A stretch of 64,000 nucleotides of DNA from Serripes groenlandicus (taxonomy: Eukaryota > Mollusca > Bivalvia > Cardiida > Cardiidae). Below the pieces are notes generated by a model, which was not told the DNA's origin, did no database searches, and saw nothing but the letters and a program-made list of their open reading frames with translations. This document shows positions 58,101-64,000 of the stretch, piece after piece (position 1 is the first letter of the stretch; the number at the start of each line of letters is the position of its first letter). The stretch spans positions 29,270,674 to 29,334,673 of the forward strand of contig JASEVX010000010.1 of NCBI GenBank assembly GCA_031761405.1, read 5' to 3'. The position numbers and the translations under genes are program-made.

Positions 58101-59093
58101 GTTTATTATGAAACTCTGGATTCTTGATTTATATTTCTAGTCATTATTTCGGTAATTTTCAAATTGCTTACGTCATTAATAATAAATAACATTTTCAACA
58201 CATCAAAGTGTCTTTATCTTTTCGCCCTAAAGTTGCAACACAAATAAACTCATCCAGAAATGTAGACCCGCAGTATTAGCTAGCGATTGTGTGTTGAACA
58301 GAAGGTTTAAGATAGATGGGGAGATTTAAATGAATGAATGAATGAATGAATGGTGTTTTAAGGCCCGTCGACAACTAAGGTCATTTTGGGCGCTGAATAA
58401 TTTACTTACTGTAAATGATGAAATAATTAAAATTGAAACATAAACAAGTCTACTAGACAAAACAATCAAAATTGATGTATGCAATCATCCTTGCAGCTAC
58501 CTCAAAACATTTGTTCAGGTTTGCAGACATTCTGAAGTGTCTGAAAATTTGAAACATTTCAAAGTCAATATAATTCATATTTTATTTAAATGGACGAGAA
58601 AACTGCACAACGACGATAAATTGCAGCCTTCAGTTACCTGTAGTCTGGTCTTGGTCTACATTGTTCATGCTCATTGATCCAATTTTGGTAAAGAAACATT
58701 CCCTTATAATATAATTTTGCCGCAGACGACTTTGAAATTATCCGGGAAAAAATATGTAAAATATCTCTTATTGAATGTTGAAGTATACAAAAGAATTGAT
58801 AACGTTGTGAAAAATTGAGATATTTCTCATAATGAGACGTGTTTATTTGTCACAATGCTTGCACAAGTCATCTTATGCAGATACGTCTATATGCAACAAA
58901 GTCTGGGTGTTACAATTGATTAAACGTCATACGTACATTTTTAATGACAGAGTATCCAGACGACACATTTATCTCATGGTTAGCAAACGAACTTGGATAT
59001 AGATGGACAATGGTTGGTGTTGGCCTCCATTTCAGCTATAGCAACCTCGAGTTAATGGAAAGGGGAAACAGTCCTCGTAAAACCAATCTCACG
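40006..59093 (+). CDS. Ankyrin repeat-ZU5-UPA-death domain protein, 12 coding exons, 3' end not found
   Basis: Exons: 40006-40125, 41755-41853, 42061-42159, 45610-45711, 46033-46106, 46883-47240, 47453-47497, 47876-48073, 48652-48905, 50092-50550, 51200-51279, 58951-59093. Every join has GT-AG signals and matching phase, giving 2031 nt (677 codons) without a stop. Residues 1-140 are four ankyrin repeats. About 165-305 is ZU5-like ('TDVTVTVPIY', 'SKGREYKCQ', closing 'WGCFLVAS'). About 306-455 is a second ZU5-like unit ('KFVVCLPADCLPKDSAMELK'). About 456-628 is UPA-like. About 629-677 is the first half of a death domain ('FISWLANELGYRWTMVGVGL'). This order is that of ankyrins and PIDD, scaffolds that assemble death-fold complexes. 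The likely role is a cytoplasmic signalling adaptor. The ZU5 and UPA calls are by pattern, not search. Confidence 0.7.
40126..41754 (+). other. Intron 1 of the ANK-ZU5-UPA-DD gene
   Basis: About 1.6 kb, AT-rich. A degraded TTAA-type MITE lies at about 41145-41290 ('tgtggcaaataaaagataat', 'cgtctgctgctgattc'). No other recognisable content. Confidence 0.6.
41755..41853 (+). CDS. Exon 2: one ankyrin repeat
   Basis: The acceptor 'gaacattttacag' and donor 'aat|gtaagt' bound exactly 99 nt (33 codons), phase 0 both sides. It encodes 'NGCTGVHYCCNAADLSSLSL' then 'LLEYGARTDVFDN', the ankyrin pattern G-x-T-x-L-H-x-A...LL-x-x-GA. The usual TPLH is TGVH. Confidence 0.8.
42061..42159 (+). CDS. Exon 3: one ankyrin repeat
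   Basis: The acceptor 'taactatgtttcag' and donor 'acg|gtatgt' bound 99 nt in phase 0. 'SGMAPMHYATQKDAVEAVAL' with 'VYKGDVDLTNT' is a full repeat. The loop Gly-Ala is replaced by Lys-Gly-Asp. Confidence 0.8.
42160..45609 (+). other. Intron 3 of the ANK-ZU5-UPA-DD gene
   Basis: About 3.4 kb, AT-rich. It contains a roughly 115-bp direct duplication (about 44065-44168 and 44195-44292, sharing 'gtatgacatttt'-like and 'atacaggtt' phrases). From about 44990 to 45570 there is a degenerate tandem tract built on 'ttatgtgatgtgtac'-like phrases. Open frames there are translations of that tract. A further ankyrin exon could hide here undetected, since phase 0 would permit it. Confidence 0.6.
44990..45570. 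repeat. Degenerate tandem tract in intron 3
   Basis: Phrases like 'ttatgtgcacactttattat' and 'gttatatgcatacttcatta' recur with an irregular spacing of about 25-30 bases. The 66 and 86-codon Cys/Tyr-rich frames across it are artefacts. Confidence 0.6.
45610..45711 (+). CDS. Exon 4: one ankyrin repeat
   Basis: The acceptor 'tttctttctccag' and donor 'aat|gtgagt' bound 102 nt in phase 0. 'KTGKTALHYACEFNSGYVIK' then 'FLLHCGADFRLSDN' is the most canonical of the four repeats (TALHYA, LL-x-x-GAD). Confidence 0.85.
46033..46106 (+). CDS. Exon 5: linker after the ankyrin repeats
   Basis: The acceptor 'tattctaattcacag' and donor 'cag|gtatgt' bound 74 nt, entering in phase 0 and leaving in phase 2. 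It encodes 'TRKCPDITPRLVDYNLDIQQ' and 'AFKD', with the split Arg codon completed by the next exon. No domain is recognised. Phase agreement on both sides is the main support. Confidence 0.55.
46188..46330. mobile_element. TTAA-type MITE fragment in intron 5
   Basis: 'aaaccctttcccgcacac' on the left with core 'gagcaatttttcattttgc'. The right terminus is lost. Confidence 0.5.
46883..47240 (+). CDS. Exon 6: first ZU5-like module
   Basis: A strong pyrimidine tract and acceptor ('tgttcctcccaactgcag') precede 46883, and the donor 'gag|gtaact' follows 47240. Entering with the split AG|A codon, 358 nt exit in phase 0. The second half, 'AVSDVYGYVVNQSVTDVTVT' and 'VPIYSEPDKSDEIFV', has the alternating strand pattern and the '(V/I)PxY' edge of a ZU5 C-terminal half. 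The N-terminal half is divergent. The same frame stays open upstream of 46883, so a longer exon is possible, but only this acceptor fits the phase. Confidence 0.6.
47453..47497 (+). CDS. Exon 7: 15-codon microexon
   Basis: The acceptor 'ttccttttgtgttag' precedes 'VLPDVNEQQLTRVIW', and a 'tgg|gtatta' donor keeps phase 0. Joined to exon 8 it gives 'RVIWGCFLVAS', which fits the closing strand of a ZU5 domain (V-x-H-F-S-x-F-x-V-V in relatives). Reading on past the donor would reach a stop at 47581. Confidence 0.5.
47876..48073 (+). CDS. Exon 8: end of ZU5 unit 1 and start of unit 2
   Basis: The acceptor 'cgttttctcttccag' and donor 'aag|gttaac' bound 198 nt (66 codons) in phase 0. 'GCFLVASMTFEVN' closes the first module. 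'SSMEDKFVVCLPADCLPKDS' starts the second and resembles the ZU5 'vsLtIPpGAlp' strand and turn. Confidence 0.65.
48652..48905 (+). CDS. Exon 9: second ZU5-like module, C-terminal half
   Basis: The acceptor 'gctttgtgttttag' and donor 'ac|gtatgt' bound 254 nt, phase 0 to 2. 'REQIGLQLPCPTR' (kPVtLtiP-like), 'FKLSVYNLQDKGNDWVDLAA' (LxVLxxDxxxWxDv-like) and the later 'GDAVKVLNQSICKG' follow the ZU5 C-terminal order. Confidence 0.7.
49175..49642 (-). mobile_element. Two SINEs in intron 9 (families A and B)
   Basis: 49175-49405 on the minus strand is a family-A copy ('ttaatatccggtcgggtcat', 'agtaatggcttccttccttt'). 49437-49642 is a family-B copy ('gcggagcgggctgtcaattc', 'gtgtgagaaagccaggaaaa'). They abut with about 30 bp between them. 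The 62-codon plus frame here is repeat-derived. Confidence 0.6.
50092..50550 (+). CDS. Exon 10: UPA-like module
   Basis: The acceptor 'tttgcgatttgcag' and donor 'aag|gtaaat' bound 459 nt, phase 2 both sides (AC|C Thr, AG|A Arg). It has 'FLKWLYSEVMTRKKHCSFMA', where ankyrin and UNC5 relatives have an LY-x-E-L segment, then 'LDRWKNDNY', 'YSCRPGQVFTVKVEKG' and 'LELRYQSGRETHQEFII'. The position between ZU5 and death domain and the mixed strand pattern suggest UPA. It is the longest exon and strongly protein-like. Confidence 0.7.
50605..50740. repeat. Tandem repeat, about 21-22 bp, in intron 10
   Basis: 'tttcgggtaaggttagtaga' and variants repeat about six times just downstream of the exon 10 donor. 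Confidence 0.75.
51200..51279 (+). CDS. Exon 11: linker to the death domain
   Basis: The acceptor 'tttgtttttatcttgcag' and donor 'gatg|gtaaag' bound 80 nt, entering in phase 2 and leaving in phase 1. 'HILTQINVDLVKEIFDEQPV' and 'VKYKFD' follow the UPA. The split codon G|AG joins exon 12 as Glu. Confidence 0.7.
51280..53830 (+). other. Intron 11, first part
   Basis: AT-rich, no gene. A 104-codon frame at 51616 has no domain. A piece like a MITE arm ('tttttctgctgcagatgtga') is seen near 53565. Confidence 0.5.
53835..55960. repeat. Intronic satellite, about 115-bp unit, about 17 units
   Basis: The phrases 'gcgacaagttcaattaaaca', 'tatttactgatataataatg', 'catgtatttgcatttaagtc' and 'gcgttttaaatcagaat' cycle with a spacing of mostly 112-119 bases (anchors near 54117, 54236, 54320, 54432, 54608, 54720, 54836, 54950). 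Some units are shortened (62 or 84). 'catgtatttgc' occurs more than once per unit, so the unit itself has an internal half-repeat. All frames here are repeat translations. Confidence 0.9.
56160..57540 (+). pseudogene. Degraded tyrosine-recombinase transposon in intron 11
   Basis: Pieces of a tyrosine recombinase (integrase fold) follow in order in shifting frames: 'ALSDRTKTIHFHYWKNYYVN' (N-terminal core-binding part), 'SHVSALSYINKLFGFHDFIQ', 'FHCFLRIDEICSKSSDQAN' (catalytic Arg box, with FLRI), 'KQPVTLFLQHNLAGPLICP', 'GFSEEMI' and 'HSNALKHYIRLPQL' (nucleophile Tyr box). The HxxR box expected between 57100 and 57140 is not legible. There are stops and at least three frame changes. No reverse transcriptase was seen, so Crypton-like or a DIRS-derived fragment are both possible. 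Confidence 0.7.
57545..58700 (+). other. Intron 11, last part
   Basis: 57640-57920 holds two diverged copies of 'aaggtcagcatatggctgct' sequence, possibly the 3' end of the recombinase element. 58330-58390 has GAAT tetranucleotides followed by 'tggtgttttaaggcccgtcg', a SINE-like tail. No gene. Confidence 0.5.
58705..58925. mobile_element. TTAA-type MITE, eroded, just before exon 12
   Basis: 'ttgccgcagacgactttgaa', core 'gagatatttctcataatgag' and 'gcagatacgtctat' are in the family order. It lies within 30 bp of the exon 12 acceptor region. Confidence 0.55.
58951..59093 (+). CDS. Exon 12: death domain, N-terminal half
   Basis: The acceptor 'cgtacatttttaatgacag' and donor 'acg|gtaagt' bound 143 nt, phase 1 to 0. 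'YPDDTFISWLANELGYRWTM' and 'SYSNLELMERGNSPRKTNL' match helices 1-3 of a death domain, including the 'W..va..LG..W' hallmark and the 'I..I......' helix region. Helices 4-6 must be in a later exon, which I could not identify in the remaining 4.9 kb. Confidence 0.8.
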
Positions 59094-59276
59094 GTAAGTT
59101 AGAATGTGTCCGTAATGTCTGTATGATGTAAACATGTAAATATATATATCATAGACTTAATGCATTACTATTTATCTATTATTATATTGTCTGTATTCAG
59201 ATATACATATCGCAACATGTTCAGTTATATGGGAGGGGATATCCGTCAGTTCATTTCATTTTCTAATTGAGGTTTC

Positions 59277-59450
59277 ACAATGCTTATTATATTTATAAAA
59301 TGCTTATTACATTTATAAAATGCTTATTACATTTATAAAATGCTTATTACATTTATAAAATGCTTATTACTTTTTCAAAATGCTTATTACATTTACAAAA
59401 TGCCTGTTACATTTTTAAAATGATTATTACAATCTTGAAATTATTACTTG
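59277..59450. repeat. 20-bp tandem subrepeats in left arm
   Basis: 'atgcttattacatttataaa' in about eight copies, the last ones drifting to 'atgcctgttacatttttaaa' and 'atgattattacaatcttg'. The right arm has about four. The two arms differ mainly in this copy number. Confidence 0.85.
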
Positions 59451-60044
59451 ACAAATAAAATGTTAACGATCTAGTTTCTTCTTGTCATATTTACATTAAA
59501 AGTTTAAATTTGGAGTTAACTTTCGTATTTTACAAATTCTTAAATGTAGATTCTATATTGTGGTTTTCACAATCGCAAATTATTATCTCTTCAATCAAAA
59601 TTAGACTTTAAACATTGATAAATGCGAATGTGAAATGCAAATTTCAACGATTAACTTTTAATCATAGTTCAATACAGAGCTCTATGTCTCGTCTATATGG
59701 TGAAGACATTTTTGGAAAGTAGCTGTGTGATAAGGCTTTAATGTGCTAACGAAATTTTGTGTGAGCATGGTCAACGGGCACTTGCTTTACCAACGAGGCC
59801 TTTTGCTAGGTAAACTCAAGAGTACTTTGGGCTATTTCAGCGTTCGGTAGCTGCAGATCAATTTTAAAAGAATATAAACTGAACGCCACACCAAACCTCT
59901 CAATCTGGTCCTATTTCGACTTTTTTAAAATTCTATCAGGAACTAGTAGTACCTGAGGAAGTAAACAAACTAAATCTTAAAAAAGGAGTAATTTTCATTC
60001 ATTTTCCATAACTCATTCATTTATTGGTATAGAAACAATACAGA

Positions 60045-60560
60045 TGAGCATGTCTCGACCATCCTGGCTCCCTATATATACGACAGAACACTTCCAGTCG
60101 TCAGCCGCTTTCTTTTATTAGACAAGCGGGTTTCGGGGCAAGGAAGGGAAGATCGACCGGTTCAAGCGCAGCTGTCCCTCCGTCCCCTTGACTGACGGTT
60201 AGACTAACAGCGCCTAATTTTAGGGGAGCACTTTGTCCAGACGCCCTTGTCACGCGAGTGGAACCCCGGAGTGAAGAGGTGTGCTCGCCCTGTCAGCACC
60301 GAATTTCAGGAGAGCACTCGGGTCCGGGGTTTCTTTGTCACGGGAATGGAACGCTCTTTTTTCACAGAGTGAACGCTGGCTCGAAGCGGGATGCTCGCCG
60401 TGTCATCACCTTGTTACAATGGATTACTCTGGCCCAGGGCGTTCCACTTACGTGACAAACATCAGGCGCAGACGAAGTCTCTCTGCAAAGTTCTTCATTC
60501 TGGTCAAAAAAGCCTTCTTTTCTATTGACGTTGCATATATTGCTTTCTTATCATTTGTGT
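60045..60560 (+). promoter_or_regulatory. GC-rich block with TATA motif inside the foldback-like element
   Basis: 'ctatatatacgacagaacac' provides a TATA-like box at 60072-60079. The next 400 bases are clearly richer in G and C than the rest of the window. They include a diverged direct repeat: 'gagcac', 'cttgtcacgcgagtggaac' and 'gtgctcgccctgtcagcacc' near 60225-60300, matched by 'gagcac', 'ttgtcacgggaatggaacg' and 'atgctcgccgtgtcatcacc' near 60315-60410. Two short frames overlap it without domain character. It could be an old promoter or solo LTR. Function is inference. Confidence 0.3.
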
Positions 60561-60589
60561 AACTACATGCTACAGTTTTACTCAATACG

Positions 60590-61060
60590 GCAATTAGACA
60601 CTCGGATGTTAATGTCCTGTGCCCAACGTCTATGTTGGGCTCTAGATATTAGATTGCTCTAATGTCTAATCGAATGTCTTATGTCTAACAAGACCATGAA
60701 AAATGACCTACGTCGAATTTGGGTTATAATTATTATAATGTGCGAATGTCTTATCGCATGTCTAACTAGGCATTTAGACATTCTTTTTTTGATACATACG
60801 ATGTTCAATGTCTAATTTGGACTCTTCTAGATATTCATTGCGAATGTTAAATTCTAATGTCTAATGTCTTATTAGACATCCGGTTTTTGTTTTGGTTTTT
60901 TAATGTCTATTGTCTAACGTCTAATTTGCCGTACAGATATTAAAATTTGCAATGTTTAATTGAATGTCTGATGTCTGATAAGACATTTGAATTTTTGAAT
61001 ATAGTATATTTAACTTGCCTTTAAAATTTGCATATGTCTAATGTCTAATAGTTAACGGCT
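60590..61060. repeat. Degenerate 'atgtctaat' repeat tract
   Basis: Phrases 'aatgtctaatcgaatgtctt' and 'atgtctaac' recur irregularly about 15 times through the interior of the foldback-like element. Confidence 0.7.
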
Positions 61061-61119
61061 TATGTCAGGCCAACATCAACATTAAATAATAAATTCTATG
61101 TTAAATGTTTAAATACAGG

Positions 61120-61335
61120 TTCATTCCGGTATTTCCATGCTTACAAATAGGTCTATTCCGATATTTCCATTGTCCATTTCGAACCATTTCGGTATTTCCA
61201 ATGTCCATTCCGGTCCATTCCTGTATTTCTATAAGTCCATTCGGTATTTCCATAAGTCCATTCCGGTATTTCCATACATCCATTCCGGTCCATTCCTGCC
61301 CATTTCGGTCCATTACGGTATTTCCATGCACCACT
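61120..61335. repeat. 'ccattccggtatttccat' repeat tract
   Basis: About a dozen imperfect pieces of 'tccattccggtatttcca' and 'ccattccggtccattcc'. Frames on both strands across it are artefacts. Confidence 0.8.
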
Positions 61336-61486
61336 TTAGCAGCGCCGTCTAGCGTTAAAATACGTAATACCTGTATTATGGTAAAGAAGCAAATAGATCA
61401 GCCCTTTTCTGATGCCACCTGGCGACTGCCTTTTTCAACCAGTCAACATGACTGCAACAAATTATGTAAGGAGTCACATTTTTGCT

Positions 61487-61555
61487 AAACCCTTTCCCTA
61501 TTAGAGACAGTTTATGAGGCCTTTGCAAGAGACAATCTTAAATATAAATCATAAG
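61487..61555. mobile_element. TTAA-type MITE fragment
   Basis: 'aaaccctttccctattag' and 'ggcctttgcaagagac' match the left end only. It abuts the inner side of the foldback right arm. Confidence 0.4.
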
Positions 61556-61799
61556 TAAAACATAAGCCCGTGAAAACTACAATATAGAATCTACATTTAA
61601 GAATTTGTAAAATACGAACGTTAACTCCAAATTTAGACTTTTAATGTAAATATGGCAAGAAGAAACTAGATAGATAAACGCGTATTTGTCAAGTTATAAT
61701 TTCAAGATTGTAATAATCATTTTGAAAATGTAACAGGCAACTTGAAAATGTAATAAGCATTTTATAAATGTAATAAGCATTGTGAAACCTCAATACAGT

Positions 61800-63345
61800 T
61801 CATGGCGCTTATGTTTAAAGAAATGTAAGCATTCACATGCGTAATTTAGAACAGCTCTCATACTTCTATGTTACGTAACAATTTGTTGCTTGGTATGTTG
61901 GAATTGGAGATATTTGTTCAAGAACGAGGAGTCGAAGGGTGAGTTTAATTTGAAGCGAAATATCCAAAGGCGAGTTTGATTTGAAGCAAGTTGTCTAAGG
62001 GACAAGTTTTGAGACACACTGTCAAAGGACATATTTTATTATGGGCGAATTACTATTGAAAACTCTCGCAATTCTATCTTTTAATTTATATTTACGGATG
62101 AGCTCGACGTTGGGCTAGTTTGATACAAGCGAGTTGTACAAAAGTGAGTTTCTGATTTATTTAAGGAGAGTTGTGCGAGGATGAGTTTAATTTTGGGAGA
62201 TTTGTCCAAGGGAGCGTTCGATATAGTCTAGTGGATAGGTAGAACACTAAATCGTTACCTACTGGTTATAACATAATAAACGTTTGCACACAACGTTGAA
62301 ATGGCGGACATAAGCATAAACATAGGGTTGCCAAATGATGATGCGCTTCTTCCGTTGCAATCAAAAATGGCTCCCAAAATCTCTAAATTTAATACATATC
62401 CACTTTAACTCTTACTTAATGCCAGAATTTACTAAATTTAAGAATGAACTAAAGGGTATATAATGCATATTTCGCATATGAACATTCACAATGGGTGGCG
62501 TGTGAATCATTGAGACTTCTTCCCGCGTACATAGCACAATAAAAACATTGGCGGGAATTCAATGCATATTGACATTCTGACATTTCTTACTGGAATGAAG
62601 TATGGTTTATACAGCCAATATATTGTACATGGAGCATATAAACCTAGACATTGGGTATGCCTATTGTTTAGGCTCTGATCTCGGCGTAATCCAATATGAT
62701 GTCCATCTGAAAGTCTGTTTTATCAAATTTTGTCCGCTATACAGTCTCAAGTTTGGGCATAACTTTCTGGTTGAAATAATGCAGATTTGCATATGTTTGG
62801 AAGCTGCTGTATCATATAAAACTAGGTAATTCTGGTTATAACTTAGACTAGGAATGGGTAATATAAATGTACCGTCCGATTTTGAAGGTATTCTTCTAGT
62901 ATAAGCCTAATCCTCAAAAGCATCACGCACCTTCATCCGTAAGGTAGTTTGAATATGAAGTCCACCAAACATAATACTGATAAAATGTTCCTGAAACATG
63001 TGTTGTTTAAGAATTGCAATGGAAGCAACTGTTTTGCTGTCCGACATCCTCACATCTATGACGGCGACAATTGAAGACCTACAAGCTGTGGCAAACTAAA
63101 TAAAAAGAAAGGATAATAATTCCTGTTGCGCTTTGTTGCTATGCATGCTCCATTTAAACGAATGTTATTGGTTGAATTGAAGAAGAAGAAAAAACACAGA
63201 ACGAGATGTGTTCATTTGCAGTAGACGAACAACGCTGAAGAGGGGATTCACCCGAAACAAGCGATTTTCCCCCTCCATGTGTTGTCTTCGACTCTATAAA
63301 ACAGTTATACTACCAATTTAGCCGACGACTGATTTACATATCAGG
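61800..63345. other. Sparse region downstream of exon 12
   Basis: 61915-62230 contains repeated 'gagtttgatttgaag', 'gcgagttgtacaaaag' and 'gagttgtgcgaggatgag' phrases of a degenerate tandem type. 63230-63310 has a possible eroded MITE. No convincing death-domain exon was identified. Confidence 0.45.
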
Positions 63346-63351
63346 GTAACA

Positions 63352-63538
63352 GCCCTGTGTTCCATAGTCACAAAACTCATAACCTGTTTTGCGAAACCTA
63401 CATAGGTTGTGTCGATATACCGTTCCTTAGTCGGTTAACCAAACATCCATTCATAAAACAGGTAGGTTTCGTTCCGTTTGATAGGCATAGCATAAACTGT
63501 TTATGTTGTGTTTACTATGGAACACACGGCTGGTGACA
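63352..63538. mobile_element. Palindromic MITE ('tgttccatag' ends)
   Basis: The left 'cctgtgttccatagtcacaa' pairs with the right 'tgtttactatggaacacacg'. Inner 'aacctgttttgcgaaaccta' pairs with 'ataaaacaggtaggtttcgt', so nearly the whole element is an inverted repeat. No coding content. A half copy is at 10190. Confidence 0.7.
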
Positions 63539-63780
63539 GAGAAGATAATTAACAATTGAAGTGATTATAAGCAAATGAAATTGTCATATAAACTAGATTT
63601 GAGTACTTTCAAGAATATCACAAACTTATTGCTTGAATTCTTGTAATATATACCTCTGTAGTTAAAACACCTTTACAAGGTATTTCGAAATGTTTTAAAC
63701 CGTTTCCCTGGCATCTCAATTCAACATATAATTAGAAAGGTTTATGTGTTTGTTCCTGAGCAATAATTTATCAGAATAAT

Positions 63781-64000
63781 CTACCCGTAATATGTCATAG
63801 CTATTACATTCGAAGAATGGTTGTCTTCGATGGAGTAAAGATTAGGTCGTATACATAGTTGGCAATACCTATGTTCTCTGTCAAACGATAAATGTCTGCC
63901 CTTTACTATCATCAGATCATGTGAAGAACATCTGAAGTTAGACACATTTCTTTTAGATATATAAGAAATATCTGTATTAAGATAGACTTCAGGCATTAAT
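63781..64000 (-). pseudogene. LINE C-terminal fragment, cut by window end
   Basis: The minus-strand frame contains 'SNFRCSSHDLMIVKGRHLSF' and 'DREHRYCQLCIRPNLYSIED', the pattern of the C-terminal cysteine region found in some non-LTR retrotransposon proteins (R-x-x-x-H-x-L-x-I-E-x-G-R, then C-x-x-C and E-D). The sequence after 'SIED' departs from the family. It extends past the window end. Confidence 0.45.

Larger units (their letters stand above)
59266..61794. mobile_element. Foldback-like element with long inverted arms
   Basis: The left arm (59266-59570) begins 'attgaggtttcacaatgctt' and the right arm (61570-61794) is its reverse complement, ending 'aagcattgtgaaacctcaat'. Each arm has outer 20-bp subrepeats ('atgcttattacatttataaa', about eight on the left and fewer on the right), then shared unique sequence up to 'tatattgtggttttcac' on the left. 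The octamer 'cagttcat' occurs just outside both ends (59247-59254 and 61796-61803), a candidate target duplication. Long arms of tandem subrepeats are the trademark of foldback or Galileo elements. The 2-kb interior has no transposase. Confidence 0.7.

Noticed and set aside
61101..61334. 77-codon minus frame rich in Asn-Gly-Met and a GGAAT-like look
   Set aside because: It is a simple repeat. Similarity to pericentromeric GGAAT satellites of other animals is likely coincidental.
63016..63104. Possible terminal exon with stop and an AATAAA at 63099
   Set aside because: The phase-0 frame is off and the only open reading ('TSMTATIEDLQAVAN') lacks a clear death-domain helix pattern. The acceptor 'gttgtttaag' is weak.

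Overview
This 64 kb window is AT-rich, repeat-laden, intron-rich animal DNA. The repeat content (tRNA-headed SINEs, several palindromic MITE families, a dispersed 'aagaggcccaagagggcc' element, a tyrosine-recombinase relic) and a death-domain gene on an ankyrin/ZU5 scaffold fit a mollusc, most likely a bivalve. That assignment is inference from the sequence; no database was searched. No prokaryotic genes, rRNA or convincing functional tRNA genes are present, and most open frames are chance or repeat-derived.

Layout. (1) 1-8.8 kb: two diverged copies of one repeat-rich segment in direct orientation (copy A about 1-1.9 kb, copy B about 3.15-8.75 kb). Copy B carries about 2 kb of extra DNA, including a 38-bp minisatellite. 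(2) 8.8-25 kb: non-coding DNA with SINEs, TTAA-flanked MITEs (one split by a SINE), a roughly 145-bp tandem array and one unassigned open stretch on the minus strand. (3) 25.1-28.8 kb, minus strand: exons of a divergent HSP70-family gene. It has two in-frame stops, a homopolymer frameshift, and three tandem versions of one internal exon embedded in a 44-bp satellite. (4) 29-37 kb: SINEs and MITEs. (5) 37.3-39.2 kb: a LINE relic (RT fragment, RNase H, C-terminal zinc knuckle) interrupted by another repeat and ending at a 200-N assembly gap. (6) 40.0-59.1 kb, plus strand: a gene reconstructed as 12 phase-consistent coding exons totalling 677 codons. I read it as four ankyrin repeats, two ZU5-like modules, a UPA-like module and a death domain whose 3' part is not found. 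(7) Its largest intron (51.3-58.9 kb) holds a roughly 115-bp satellite and a degraded tyrosine-recombinase element. (8) 59.3-61.8 kb: a foldback-like element with long inverted arms built of 20-bp subrepeats around a GC-rich TATA-containing block. (9) 61.8-64 kb: sparse DNA, one MITE and a LINE tail fragment on the minus strand.

The two genic loci have roles that can be guessed from their families. The plus-strand gene resembles ankyrin, PIDD and UNC5-type ZU5-UPA-death-domain scaffolds and would be a cytoplasmic adaptor in death or immune signalling. The minus-strand locus is a decayed or specialised HSP70 chaperone relative. Nothing in the sequence links the two. Exon boundaries come from splice motifs and phase bookkeeping by eye, and repeat boundaries are approximate unless a TTAA or inverted repeat fixes them.
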